A stretch of 64,000 bases of DNA, taken from NCBI GenBank assembly GCA_047967505.1, contig CM106539.1. One strand, given 5' to 3'. The notes beneath the pieces are model-generated. The model was not told the origin of the DNA, ran no database searches, and saw nothing but the letters and a program-made list of their open reading frames with translations. This document shows positions 45,203 through 55,689 of the stretch, one piece after another. How positions within the stretch are numbered: the stretch's first letter is position 1; the number at the start of each line of letters is the position of its first letter. Source of the DNA: Dipteris shenzhenensis (Eukaryota; Polypodiophyta; Polypodiopsida; Gleicheniales). The position numbers were made by a program, and so were the translations under genes.

Positions 45203-45918
45203 TGTTAAGACAGGCAATCTCCAAATGCAAAGGCCAGGGCCAAACAACTGGCCAGAAAGGCCAAAACTGGCAAATCTCCAAACACCAAGGTCAGGGCCAA
45301 ATAAATGGCCAAAAAGGCCATATCTGGCCGACCAGAACTGGCCGACCTAACCGACCAGATCTGGCCGACCAGATAGGTCAGGCCTATAAAAGGCTGTAGC
45401 CCCCTGGCTACTTATCTCACCTTTTCTGGAACAGGCTGCTGCACACCTGCGCTCCAGTATTGCTGCTGCCTCTGCTTCCTCTGCCTCCACTCCTGCATCC
45501 TCTCCAGCTTCCTCTGCCTCCACTCCTGCATCCTCTCCAGCATCCTTTGCCTCCACTCCTGCTTCCGCTTCAACATCTCTGCCTCCTCTGCTTCAGCATC
45601 TCTGCCTCCTCTGCTTCAGCTCCATCATCCTCTCCTGCTGCTGCTCCAGATCAGCATCGTCTTATATCTCTACTGCTGCTGTATTATTTTCTCCAGATCT
45701 GCAGCAAACCTTTGCTCTTCTGGCATTAGGTTACTGACCCAGATCTGGTTCAGTTCCAGCTAGTGGAGCTAGTGCAGAGCCCACTTCAGTTGGCTGTTCT
45801 GGAGGACTGCTGTTTGCTTTCTTATCTTGTATTGAGTTCCTTTGGTGATATATATTTCTTCTTCAGCTATCATTAGTCTTCAGTGTTGTTTTATTTGTCT
45901 CCAAGAACTTTCTTTATA
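45203..45918 (+). repeat. 5' LTR of the nested Copia (716 bp)
   Basis: The LTR has a TATA region CCTATAAAAGGCTG at about 45386-45399. It contains a 33-bp minisatellite (CCTCTGCCTCCACTCCTGCA unit) with about 2.7 copies at 45474-45565, and a run of GGCC-containing repeats in its first 180 bp. Confidence 0.95.
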
Positions 45919-45956
45919 TGGTATCATAGCAAGGTGTGCCTATCGGCACCTGAGCC

Positions 45957-47600
45957 TTGACCTGGAAAGCTTGGACGATAGATCATCAACTGAAGATGTC
46001 TTCTCCTTCTTCCCCGAAGCGATCTCCGCCCGAATCGACCTCTATTCAACCACCACCCTCGTCATATGTCGAGAGAGAGTCTGCAAGGATCGAAGGTGAT
46101 GAATACCTCTCCAAACTCTTTAAAGAATTTGCTGAATTTCAGAAATGGAAGGAACTTGAAGGAGGTACCCGCACACCTCGTGCTTCTTCTTCTCCATGTT
46201 TTCCTCCGATACGTCAACAAGGACCTCTATTCAACTCGGAAGAAGCTGAGCAACATCTCAAGTTCGGTGCCGACGAAGAACAAGTATACCCTGACGAAAG
46301 AGGACAGGCCGGCATGAGGACAATGGGTTATTCGACAATGCCTATCCCACAAGAATCAGTGCAAGGTATGTTGCCCTATTCCCTTGGTGCAACTCCGTCT
46401 GTTATGCAAGGCATAGGAACGAGTAATCACGAGGACACAGATCCATACATGCATGTGAACACTCGTAGACGAGAAAGAAGAAATGCGTCAGACAATGAGT
46501 TTGCTTTCGGTTCTCATTCTTCCTTCCCTCTCATCTCTCTCATATCTTCCTCTGCCATCTTTCCTTTAGTGGCTTCTCATCCTCCATCCCATGCCACTGG
46601 GCTCCTATAGTTTATTTCCCTCTATCTCTCCCGCTGCCCCTTTTTCCCCTCTCATGTCGTATCCCGCCTCTCATGTTTATCCCTCCCCCTCAGGGCCTTC
46701 TCCGAATCCTTTTGTTCCTCCGGTGGTGCCGCCTCTCCCTCCTTCTCACTCCGCTCCTAGTCTGAGTCCTCTCATGCATCCACCGGTTGCTTCTCCCTAT
46801 CATTCCCTTTCTTCCTCTCACCCTGTCTCTGCAAGAGCCAAACATGCTTTTACTGATATGACTCGTTTTAACGGGTCTAATTATACCACATGGTCAAATC
46901 TCATGCGCCATGTGCTTGATTCTCAAGACCTATGGAAACTCGTTCAAGGTACTGAACCGCAACGATCCTCATGTTTATCCTTATCAGGTAGTTCGCTCGT
47001 GGCGACATCGTAATGCCACTGCCATTTTCGAAATCATGCAAGGTCTTTTGCCTGAATTTCACTTTCAATTACAGCATTTTGACCTTGCCTTTGAGTGATG
47101 GGCACATCTTACTGACCGCTATGCAGCCCGAGATCGTACTCATCGCATCAATCTTGACCATGATCTCCAGCAATTTTAGATCACTGCTGACAATGATCTC
47201 AAGGTCAAACTGGCAGACTATCGGCGGTTAATTGCTGAATTTGCCACAACTGGTCCTCCCAAATCCAAGGATGACCAAGTTACTTTCTTTTTGAACAAAC
47301 TCCCGCCCAAGTATTTTAGTTTTATGCAGCAAATCATTTCTCAACCCTCCCTTCCTACTTTTTATGAGTTCGAATGTCAACTCTTGCGTTATGCTCGTCT
47401 CTACTCTCAGGTCCACCAAAAACATAGTGTTCCTGCTTCAGAGGGGGCTCTTCTCTCCGGGATTCAAAAAGATCAACTCAGCTCCGGGAAGCCCTCTCCC
47501 ACTCCTGACTCCAATAACTCCTCTGGTATTAAACCCGCCTAGCACAACCTTCCCAAAATGGTATTAAACCCGCCTAGCACAACCTTCCCAAAAAGAACCG
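45957..47600 (+). pseudogene. Copia gag with CCHC knuckle
   Basis: The long leader frame (45957-46610) has an N-terminal extension rich in Ser/Pro (YLSKLFKEFAEFQKWKEL inside) before the Gag core. The core at 46835-47420 reads RFNGSNYTTWSNLMRHVL, TAIFEIMQGLLPEFHF in another frame, LTDRYAARDR, and FLNKLPPKYFSF. The knuckle CQHCQKVGHVDDEC is at about 47608-47649. Frame changes occur near 46595, 46975 and 47100. A 35-bp tandem duplication (GGTATTAAACCCGCCTAGCA unit) at 47525-47592 disturbs the region before the knuckle. Confidence 0.8.
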
Positions 47601-47869
47601 GTTTTGTCAGCATTGCCAGAAAGTTGGGCATGTTGATGACGAATGTCGCTCCAAAGCCAAAGGCATTCTCCCACAGCCCCCCACCACGACTCCTCTGCCA
47701 CCTCGTTGGCGCCCTAGGAGTGGTCCTCCTCCATCTAATGCTGGCCTTTGGAGACCACAGGGCCTGTCTGATTGGTCCACTGGAGATTCTCTAGACTTCA
47801 CTTCTCAAGCCTTGATCCATATCACCGAGCTTGACTCCTCCCCATCCATATCTGGATCAGCATTTCATA

Positions 47870-48050
47870 CTCTTCCATGTGGCCCTAAAGCCCCTTGGAT
47901 TGTGGATAGTGGAGCCACTCATTTGATCTCTTCATTTCTCGCCAACCGGCAATAGGGGGAGTCCGTTGTGGCAATAACTCTGTCGCTCCTATTCGTGGCG
48001 TTGATTCAATCACATTTGATACCGACAAAGGCCCCAATCTTGCTCAGTTG
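47870..48050 (+). pseudogene. Copia protease remnant
   Basis: WIVDSGATHLISSF at about 47895-47940 keeps the catalytic D-S-G-A. A stop (TAG at 47954-47956) and a frame change separate it from the integrase frame at 48048, which begins with the protease tail (VFYVPQLGVNLLSV). Confidence 0.75.
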
Positions 48051-49574
48051 GATCAAGTGTTTTATGTCCCCCAATTAGGGGTCAATCTTCTTTCCGTCCA
48101 TCAACTTTGCCTTCTTGGCCGCGCGGTGCTATCTACAAAGATGCATGTCGAAATCATAGATGAGACATCGGGACTCCTTTTAGCTCGGGGCGAAGCCCAA
48201 CCTCATGGTCTGTACCTCATAACACAATTTCTTGAGACTTCCTCCAATACCGGCTCTGAGTTTCATCGGCTTCATGGTCTTGCTACCCTGAAAGATCCAA
48301 CTGACACAGAACGATTGTGGCATTATTGTCTAGGACATTTGTCCTATGACTCTTTATATGAAATGTCTCGAGATCATCTGGTTGATGGCCTACCTAAATT
48401 ATCGCGAGCCAAAGATATTTGCCGTCCATGCCAATTAGGCAAACAAAGCCGAACTCCTTTTCCTTCTCATTCCACTTCTCGAGCCAGTGAGATATTGCGT
48501 CTAATCCACCTCGATATTAGTGGCAAATCTCATGTTCCTTCATTGAATGGCTCACAATATTTCTTCTTAATTGTGGATGATTACTCTCGATATCAATGGG
48601 TGTTCTTCATGAAAGAGAAATCTGACACTTTTTCCTTCTTTGCTACTTGGGCTCGATTGGTCATGAATCAAACGGGGAAGCCTATTGGGATTGCTCGTAG
48701 TGATAATGGTGGTGAATTCATTTCCCATGAATTCACTCACTTCCTTCATGAGCATGGTATCCAATGCCATCTTACATCTCCCAATTCGCCCTCCCAAAAT
48801 GCTCGTGTCGAACGGAGACAACGCACAATCATGAACATGGCACGTTCCATGCTTTTTGCGGCCGAGTTGCCTGAACGTCTCTGGCCAAATGCTGTGAATA
48901 CTTCTGTCTATCTCCTTAATCGTTGCCCTACTCAGCCCATCCCGAACATGATGCCTTTTGAGGCCTTCTATGGCTACCGACCCTCTATTTCTCATATCCG
49001 CATCTTTGGATGCCGCGCATACACTCGTACTCCCAATGATACTCGCGGTAAACTAGAATCTCGTGTTGAACTTCTACTTCTCGCTGGCCACTCAGCGGAA
49101 GCCAAAGCTTATCGCTTATTTAATCCTCGCACAAACAAAGTTTTGGTTCGCCGTGATGTGGTCTTCGATGAAAGAGATGTTCTAAAAAATTCCTCTATTC
49201 TCCCTGCTGATGACGCACCTACTCCCGTTCTCTCCGAAACCTCTTTCTCTCCCCGCGAAACTTCTTTCTCTCCCCGCGAAACTTCTTTCTCTCCACCCAT
49301 TGCTTCTCCCGTTCCTCGATCCTCTTCTCACGACCCACTGCCACGCTGGTATCGACAAACTATGAAGGATTCCGGGATTGTTCCCTTAGAACTTTCTCCT
49401 CCCGGTCCTCGACGCTCTACCCGGACAGCTTCTTCTACTACCACTGCCTCCATTTTTACCATAGCCTATATCATACATTCTGAACCTGCCACTTGGCAGG
49501 AGGCAGTTCAACATTCTGAGTGGCATCGTGCCATGGAACAGGAGCTTGAGAGCATTGATCGCAATGAGACCTAG
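48048..49574 (+). pseudogene. Copia integrase, long open frame (508 codons)
   Basis: The zinc region reads LWHYCLGHLSYDSLYEM and ICRPCQLGKQSRTPF. The catalytic core reads LIHLDISGKSHV, VDDYSRYQWVFFM, ARSDNGGEFISHEF and SPSQNARVERRQRT, so all three acidic residues of D-D-E are present. The C-terminal part reads RIFGCRAYTRTP and LLAGHSAEAKAYRLFNP. A 21-bp unit encoding E-T-S-F-S-P-R is repeated three times at about 49235-49300. The frame ends at TAG 49572-49574, where the family has W-x-L-V. Reverse transcriptase continues in the same frame, so one base change separates them. Confidence 0.9.
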
Positions 49575-49839
49575 ATTTTGGTCGATCGACCCAGTCACAA
49601 AAAGGTCATAGGAACAAAGTGGATCTTCCGTACAAAACTCAAAGTAGATGGAACACTGGACAAGTACAAAGCTCGCTTAGTAGTGCAAGGATTTCGCCAA
49701 AAACATGGTATGGATTATGAGGAAACCTTTGCACCTACTACTCGATTAACATCATTTCGCCTTCTCCTCGCCCTAGCCGCCCATCACAGCTGGTCTATCT
49801 ATCAGATGGATGTCAAGAGTGCCTTTCTCAATGGCTACC
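49575..49839 (+). pseudogene. Copia reverse transcriptase, N-terminal half (split)
   Basis: Reads VDRPSHKKVIGTKWIFRTK, KARLVVQGFRQKHG and YQMDVKSAFLNGYL, with the first catalytic Asp in MDVKSAF. The interrupted codon series resumes at 52069 with D-E-E-V-Y-V. The insertion plus duplicated CTACC is 2,229 bp, a multiple of three. Confidence 0.9.
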
Positions 49840-50137
49840 TATTGGAAAGCTGAAAGGAAAGCAAAGAGTGGACACAAACTCAGAATACTTGCATTACTTG
49901 CTTGTAGAATGAAGAAGAGTGAGGTCCTTAAGTAGGCACCTCATACATGCTCAGTGACATCACTGATGACTTCAGAGCTCCACAATCATCTCCTCAATCT
50001 GCTCCTAGATTCTCTCAATCATCCTATGTGGCTCTTCCACCACCTAACTGTGCTTGTGGGCACCTAACTGTGCCTCTAGCACTCACACATAGAAACATAA
50101 GGTGTGCCTGAGGCATACACCTTGAGATATCCCAACA
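49840..50137 (-). repeat. 3' LTR (minus-strand sense) of the small element, 298 bp
   Basis: The plus strand begins TATTGGAAAGC instead of TGTTGGAAAGC, so one terminal base is mutated. It has an extra 10 bases (CTCACACATA region) not in the partner LTR. Confidence 0.93.
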
Positions 50138-50513
50138 AACCCCCCCCTCAAGGAAATGCCTCAGGCTATGTCAAGGATACATCTAGTCTCATAGTTTCTC
50201 ATGCCATCTCATGGTGGTCAAGGATAAATCTATGGCTAGGTTCTCATGCTAGCAAAGGTTCCCTTGGGTGTAAGGTAAACAAAAGGGATACAAAAAGACC
50301 TTCCAATGGTTATCTCCCCTGCATGTACATGCACACAATGTCTACAGGAGGTACCATGGAGCAAAACATACACATGGCCTACATCATAAGGTGACCAGAG
50401 GTGTTTACAAAACACACAAAACACAATAGTTTATTTTCATTCATTTTGGAGGACTATCCAGGCTGAGTACCTTGACATAAAAAGAGAGATCTGGAGCATA
50501 CATAGAGATGTGT

Positions 50514-50918
50514 TTAAAATGCATAATCTTCATGGGATGCCTCATCTTGTGGAGGCAAAATATCCATGTCAAGGCAAGGTCTTACCACATGGGCAGTGTC
50601 TAGTGCCTTATAAGATGGTACTATGATAGAACAAGTGGATCTGAAAATCATATCCTTCAAGAGAATAATTATCTTGTCATTTCCATAGTTGTGTAGAGAA
50701 GCATATCTTAGGTATTTGACCTTCATCTTTTTCTTGTACTTGGAGTCAAATAAAAGTGCCATGAGAGGGTAGATCTCTGGCTTTGTAGTTTCTTCCTTTT
50801 TGGCAACCATTGTTTTGGCAATCTTCAAGGAAGTCAGGTTGACATTTTCATCCTTTGTAGCATAACAAGACATTGCTTTATGTTTTGGCTTTTCACATAT
50901 TTTGCATAAGCAAGCCAT
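50514..50918 (-). CDS. Uncharacterised 134-aa zinc-knuckle protein of the small LTR element
   Basis: The frame lies in the same sense as the element that carries it. Residues 5-18 read CKICEKPKHKAMSC, an exact C-x2-C-x4-H-x4-C zinc knuckle. The rest is Lys-rich with no domain I recognise (SLKIAKTMVAKKEETTKPEI, then KYLRYASLHNYGNDKI). Knuckles of this form are found in retroelement Gag nucleocapsids, so a Gag-derived RNA-binding protein of a TR-GAG-like element is the natural guess. The frame continues upstream of the Met for about 16 codons before a stop, so the start is not certain. Uninterrupted length and element context favour a real or recently real gene. I cannot exclude a captured host sequence. 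Confidence 0.5.
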   Translation of the reverse strand: MACLCKICEKPKHKAMSCYATKDENVNLTSLKIAKTMVAKKEETTKPEIYPLMALLFDSKYKKKMKVKYLRYASLHNYGNDKIIILLKDMIFRSTCSIIVPSYKALDTAHVVRPCLDMDILPPQDEASHEDYAF

Positions 50919-51439
50919 GAGAGGGTCTAACCCAGGTATTGGGCAGTGTCTTCTCTCTTACAGGGCTTAGAATAACAACTGAAATGCTTCAAAATATAAG
51001 CATTTAATGTAGCAAAGTCTTGTGACCAAATTTCAAACAATGATGCTTCTTCTTACATGCTTCATAGAAGTGGCTAAAATGAATACTTTCCAATCAAAAC
51101 CAGGTCTAGCAATTCAAAACAAAACTGAAGCAACACTTGTACTGAAGTTATTGAAAGTTTCAAAAAACCAGAAATGCTAGAGTAGCATTTTATGTAGCAT
51201 CATCTTCAAAAACTTGTCCAAAACTGTCAAAACCAAAAGGCTGAACTTGGAGGGCTTGTAGCTCACTCTTCAAAGCAAGGAAAAGAGGGCTTTCTGAAGC
51301 AAAAGAAAGCTCATATACCAGAGAGGGTCCAGGACAGAGGTTGGACGAAATGGTGCGCACTTTTGCCTAGGAGAGTTGCTACAGGCTGAACCTGAGTTTT
51401 GACGATTTCTCCCTCGTTACTGAACCAAATGACCTGAAA

Positions 51440-51775
51440 AATGGCTCAAAATCTTCGTCTTGAGGTCGCCCATCTACTCCTAAGAGGGCTCAGGCAATGG
51501 CGGAGCAGGCAGGGAGTATTGAGCAACAGAAGAAATTCGCTGTTTGGAGAATGGCAGCCACCACAGACGTTTTTTCTTCAATTGCTTGCAGGTGGAAGTT
51601 CGCCCATACTAGAGGAGTTTCCAGCTCAGAGGGTTTGGGCAATGGTCGTTTGTAGGTGGAGAACCAAGCTCTCAAAGATTTTGGAAGAAAGAGGAAAATG
51701 GAGAAGAAGAGATGAAGAAGAAGAAGATGATGTGGCAGAAATGGGCTCAAGGGGGATCAAAGGGCTCTAATACCA
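51440..51775 (-). other. Leader of the small LTR element
   Basis: This lies directly inside the primer-binding site. Short frames are open on both strands (minus 51490-51750, plus 51441-51770), but neither has a known domain. It is probably untranslated leader. Confidence 0.5.
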
Positions 51776-52063
51776 TGTTGGAAAGCTGAAAGGAAAGCAA
51801 AGAGTGGACACAAACTCAGAATACTTGCATTACTTGCTTGTAGAATGAAGAAGAGTGAGGTCCTTAAGTAGGCACCTCATACATGCTCACTGACATCACT
51901 GATGACTTCAGAGCTCCACAATCATCTCCTCAATCTGCTCCTAGATTCTCTCAAACATCCTATGTGGCTCTTCCACCACCTAACTGTGCTTGTGGGCACC
52001 TAACTGTGCCTCTAGCAGAAACATAAGGTGTGCCTGAGGCATACACCTTGAGATATCCCAACA
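51776..52063 (-). repeat. 5' LTR (minus-strand sense) of the small element, 288 bp
   Basis: The plus strand begins TGTTGGAAAGCTG and ends GATATCCCAACA. It is adjacent to the minus-strand primer-binding site at 51763-51775. Confidence 0.93.
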
Positions 52064-53242
52064 CTACCTCGATGAGGAAGTCTATGTGGCTCCCCCACCA
52101 GGTTTTTCTCCTCCTGGCCATGAAAATAAGGTATTCCGTCTCCGCAAAGTTCTTTATGGGCTTAAACAAGCACCTCGGTCCTGGTTCCACCGAATAGACA
52201 CCTTCCTTAAAACTAATGGGTTTCATTCCACTCCTTTTGATCCGAATTTATATATACATCAATTTTCAGAGGGGGTCTGCTTTATCTTACTTAACGTGGA
52301 TGATCTTTTGCTTTTGGGCTCTACCACCACCACACTTCAATTCATTAAAACACAACTCAGCACCACATTCGAGATGACCGATCTCGGTCTTCTCTCCTAT
52401 TTCTTGGGTATGGAAGTTATTCAGCATTCTGGTGGTATCTTTGTTTCTCAACAGAAATATGCTCTTCAACTCCTTGATCAGATCATTCCCCACGAGCCTA
52501 AGCTAGCTGCCACTCCCTTGGATCCCACAGTCAAGCTCTCAAAAGACTTGGAGTCTCCTCCCTTTGATGAACATCTCTATCGTCAGGTTGTTGGCAAGCT
52601 GCTCTGGCTCATTCACACTCGTTGGGATCTTTCTTACTCAGTTTCTATTCTCAGTCAGTACTTTAATGAACCCAAGCACACTCATTGGCATGCATGTATT
52701 CGTATCTTGCGGTTCATACGTGGTACTTACTCTTATGGTTTACATTTCAGACCTGGACTAACACTACAGGATACACTGATTCCGACTGGGCTGGCGACTC
52801 GGACAATCGCCGTTCTCATGGCGGCTACATTTTCTCGTTCGGCTCGGCACCTGTTTCTTGGTCCAGCCGTAAACAAGAAACTGTTGCTGGATCTTCTACT
52901 GAGGCTGAATACCGGGCCTTGTATGATTGTACCACAGAGGCCATATATCTCCGGCAGTTTCTAGCAGAGCTACACTTTCCTTGTACTGAACCAACGGTCC
53001 TCTACGTCGACAACAAAAGTGCCATCACTCTCGCCGGCAATCCCATTTTCTCCAACCGCACCAAACATGTTGGCGTACACTTTCATTTTACTCACGAGCA
53101 AGTGGAATTGGGTACTATTCGATTGATATATGTTCCAGCTACTGATAATCATGCTGACATTCTTACCAAGCCAGTTAACCAACCTATTCTTGAGCATCTT
53201 AGCCCACGGCTTGGGATTGGTGTACCGCCTCCTTCTCCTTAG
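52064..53242 (+). pseudogene. Copia reverse transcriptase C-terminal half and RNase H
   Basis: Reverse transcriptase continues with LRKVLYGLKQAPRSWFHR, and the active site reads LLNVDDLLLLG (Asn in place of the usual Tyr before V-D-D; both Asp kept). It then reads FEMTDLGLLSYFLGMEV and RQVVGKLLWLIHTRWDLSY. A frame change at about 52750 moves RNase H to the frame ending at 53242: TDSDWAGDSDNRRSHGGY, SSRKQETVAGSSTEAEY and NRTKHVGVHFHF. The product ends LGIGVPPPSP. Apart from the frame change and the inserted element it is well preserved. Confidence 0.9.
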
Positions 53243-53493
53243 CAGTATTTGTATACTTGTGCTTAAGGAAGTGAACAAATCCCCTGCGAGGGCACTCCTT
53301 AAGTATCTCTCTTTTTTTGTACTTTCTGATTGTACCATCACTACTGGGCATTTAGCGAAGATGAAAACCTACTTTGTAGGCATCTCCATCTAAATAAAAA
53401 CCCTCTTGTTTTTATTTATTTTTTAAAAAAAAAGGGCTGATAAAGAAGAGAGATCACCCCTGGAACCATTCTACCTTGGACATTGAGAGGGTT

Positions 53494-54267
53494 TGTTAAG
53501 ACAGGCAATCTCTAAATGCAGAGGCCAGGGCCAAACAACTGGCCAAAAAGGCCAAAATTGGCAAATCTCCAAGCACCAAGGTCAGGACCAAATAAATGGC
53601 CAAAAAGGCCATATATGGCCGACCAGAACTGGCCGACCTAACCGACTAGATCTGGCCGACCAGATAGGTCAGGCCTATAAAAGGCTGTAGCCCCCTGGCT
53701 ACTTATCTCACCTTTTCTGGAACAAGCTGCTGCACACCTGTGCTCCAGTATTGCTGCTGCCTCTACTTCCTCTGCCTCCACTCCTGCATCCTCTCTAGCT
53801 TCGTCTGCCTCCACTCCTGCATTCTCTCCAGCTTCCTCTGCCTCCACTCCTGCATCCTCTCCAGCATTCTCTGCCTCCACTCCTGCTTCCGCTTCAACAT
53901 CTCTGCCTCCTCTGCCTCAGCTTCAACATCTCTGTCTCCTCTGCTTCAGCTCCATCATCCTCTCCTGCTGTTGCTCCAGATCAGCATCGTCTTATATCTC
54001 TACTGCTGCTGTATTATTTTCTCCAGATCTACAGTAAACCTTTGCTCTTCTGGCATTAGGTTACTAACCCAGATCTGGTTTAGTTCCAGCTAGTGGAGCT
54101 AGTGTAGAGCCCACTTCAGTTGGCTGTTCTGGAGGACTGCTGTTTGCTCCCTCCACAGTTTCTTTCTCAGATATTTCTTATCTTGTATTGAGTTCCTTTG
54201 GTGATATATATTTCTTCTTCAGCTATCTTCAATGTTGTTTTATTTGTCTCCAAGAACTTTCTTTATA
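53494..54267 (+). repeat. 3' LTR of the nested Copia (774 bp)
   Basis: This matches the 5' LTR throughout with about 3% substitutions, one additional 33-bp minisatellite unit, a longer TTCAACATCTCTG repeat and about 26 extra bases near 54150. A polypurine-like GAGAGGG precedes it at about 53485-53491. Confidence 0.95.
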
Positions 54268-54272
54268 GAATG

Positions 54273-55680
54273 TTCATTATAAAATTGAGCTTATCCCGGG
54301 GGCAGAACTTGTAAATAGACCTCCCTATAGATTAAGCTTTACAGAAGAAGCTGAGGTGCGAAGACAGCTGGAAGAATACGTCAAGTTGGGGCAGATTCAA
54401 CCAAGTTTTTCACCTTTTGCTTCGCCAGTGATATTAAAGAGGAAGAAAGATGTACTTTTCGCCTCTGTATAGATTACAGAGCATTGAATAATATCACTAT
54501 TAAGCACAGGTATCCGATGGCTCAGATCGATGATTTGCTAGATGCATTGCATGGGGCCGTAATTTTCAGTAAGATAGATCTTAAGTGTGGCTACCATCAG
54601 ATCCGTATTAGAGCCGAGGATGTGCATAAAACTGCTTTTAGAAGCAGGTTTGGTCATTATGAGTTTTTGGTAATGCCCTTTGGACTTACCAATGCTCCAG
54701 CTACATTCGTCATGCTTATGAACGATTTACTACGACCGTATATCGGAAAGTTTGTAGTACATTTTATTGACGATATTCTGGTATTCAATAAAAGTATTAC
54801 TGAGCATCATGAACACTTAAGAATAGTGTTTAGTACTTTGAGGAAAGCTAGTCGTTATGTAAATAAGAAGAAAACTATATTGTGTATGGTTAGACTTGAA
54901 TATTTAGGATTCATAATTACTCCAGAGGGGATAGAAATGGATCCAAAGAAAGTGGTTGCGATACTGACTTGGCCAATCCCTCAGAGTTTGACCGCTTTGC
55001 GATCATTCTTGGGATTTGTCCAATTTTATCGATGGCATATCAAAGGATATTCCGAAATAGTATCGCCATTGATTGATCTGACCTCAGATAAAGTACCTTT
55101 TATATGGGGACAGAATCAACAAGAAAGTTTTAACACCATAAAACAAGCTGTGGTCACAGGACCGGTGTTAAAAATAGTTGATCCCCAGAAACCGTTGTTC
55201 CTCGAAACCGATGCAAGTGGCATTGCGGTAGGAGCCGTTCTTCTCCAAGAGGGAAGGCAAGTAGCCTTTGAAAGCAAGAAGCTTTCTCCCTCTCAACGGA
55301 ATTGGCCAACTCATGAATTAGAGTTGTATGCTGTTGTCCATGCTTTGAAAACATGGAGACATTATTTGTATGGATCAGAGTTTTATGTGGATGTTGATCA
55401 TGATACTCTGAAACATTTTTGTAAACAACCTGACTTGAGAGGCCGCCAAGCTAGGTGGGCAAAACTCATGCAGGAGTTTAATTTAACGATTCGGTAGCAA
55501 AGAGGAAAAGATAATAAAGTTGCTGATGCGTTGTCACGCATTATGCATAAGATGAGTTTCACGGTGTTAGAGAGTGCTCTAATGGCAGAGATTAGAGAAA
55601 CTCAAAAGGTGGACGAGTTCGTCCAGAGCCTATGGCCTAAGGCTCAAGTATTGAAACCCAGGGAATGACCTGGCATCCAG
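54273..55680 (+). pseudogene. Gypsy reverse transcriptase and RNase H
   Basis: This is the continuation of the Gypsy pol after the Copia insert. One missing base at about 54450 (before the F-R-L-C-I-D-Y region) shifts the frame. The 337-codon frame 54484-55497 holds FSKIDLKCGYHQIRI, FLVMPFGLTNAPATF, VVHFIDDILVFNKS (F-I-D-D in place of Y-x-D-D, both Asp kept) and LRSFLGFVQFYRWHIKG. It also holds RNase H with LETDASGIAVGAVLLQ and NWPTHELELYAVVHAL. A TAG at 55495-55497 is followed in frame by KDNKVADALSR, the end of RNase H. Confidence 0.92.
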
Positions 55681-55689
55681 AAAAGGCCA

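Larger units (their letters stand above)
49835..52068 (-). mobile_element. Small non-autonomous LTR element (2.2 kb) inside Copia RT, CTACC duplication
   Basis: The element proper is 49840-52063 on the minus strand, flanked by CTACC at 49835-49839 and 52064-52068. On the minus strand each LTR starts TGTTGGGATATCTC and ends CAGCTTTCCAACA (CAATA in one copy). The primer-binding site TGGTATTAGAGCC lies at 51763-51775, and the polypurine tract TTGAGGGGGGG at about 50138-50152. Both are at the correct ends. The LTRs are 298 and 288 bp, differing by one 10-base indel and about three substitutions. The 1.6 kb interior has no protease, integrase or reverse transcriptase but carries a 134-codon frame with a CCHC knuckle. 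Confidence 0.93.
45198..54272 (+). mobile_element. Ty1/Copia element inside the Gypsy, GAATG target duplication
   Basis: The element proper is 45203-54267. GAATG flanks it at 45198-45202 and 54268-54272. The LTRs are 716 and 774 bp, starting TGTTAAGACAGG and ending CTTTCTTTATA. The primer-binding site TGGTATCATAGC starts at 45919, with one mismatch to the usual TGGTATCAGAGC. The order gag, protease, integrase, reverse transcriptase, RNase H is that of Copia. Integrase is a long intact frame. The reverse transcriptase is split by a small LTR element at 49840-52063. Defects are few: frame changes in gag and after the protease, and a TAG at 49572-49574. Confidence 0.95.
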
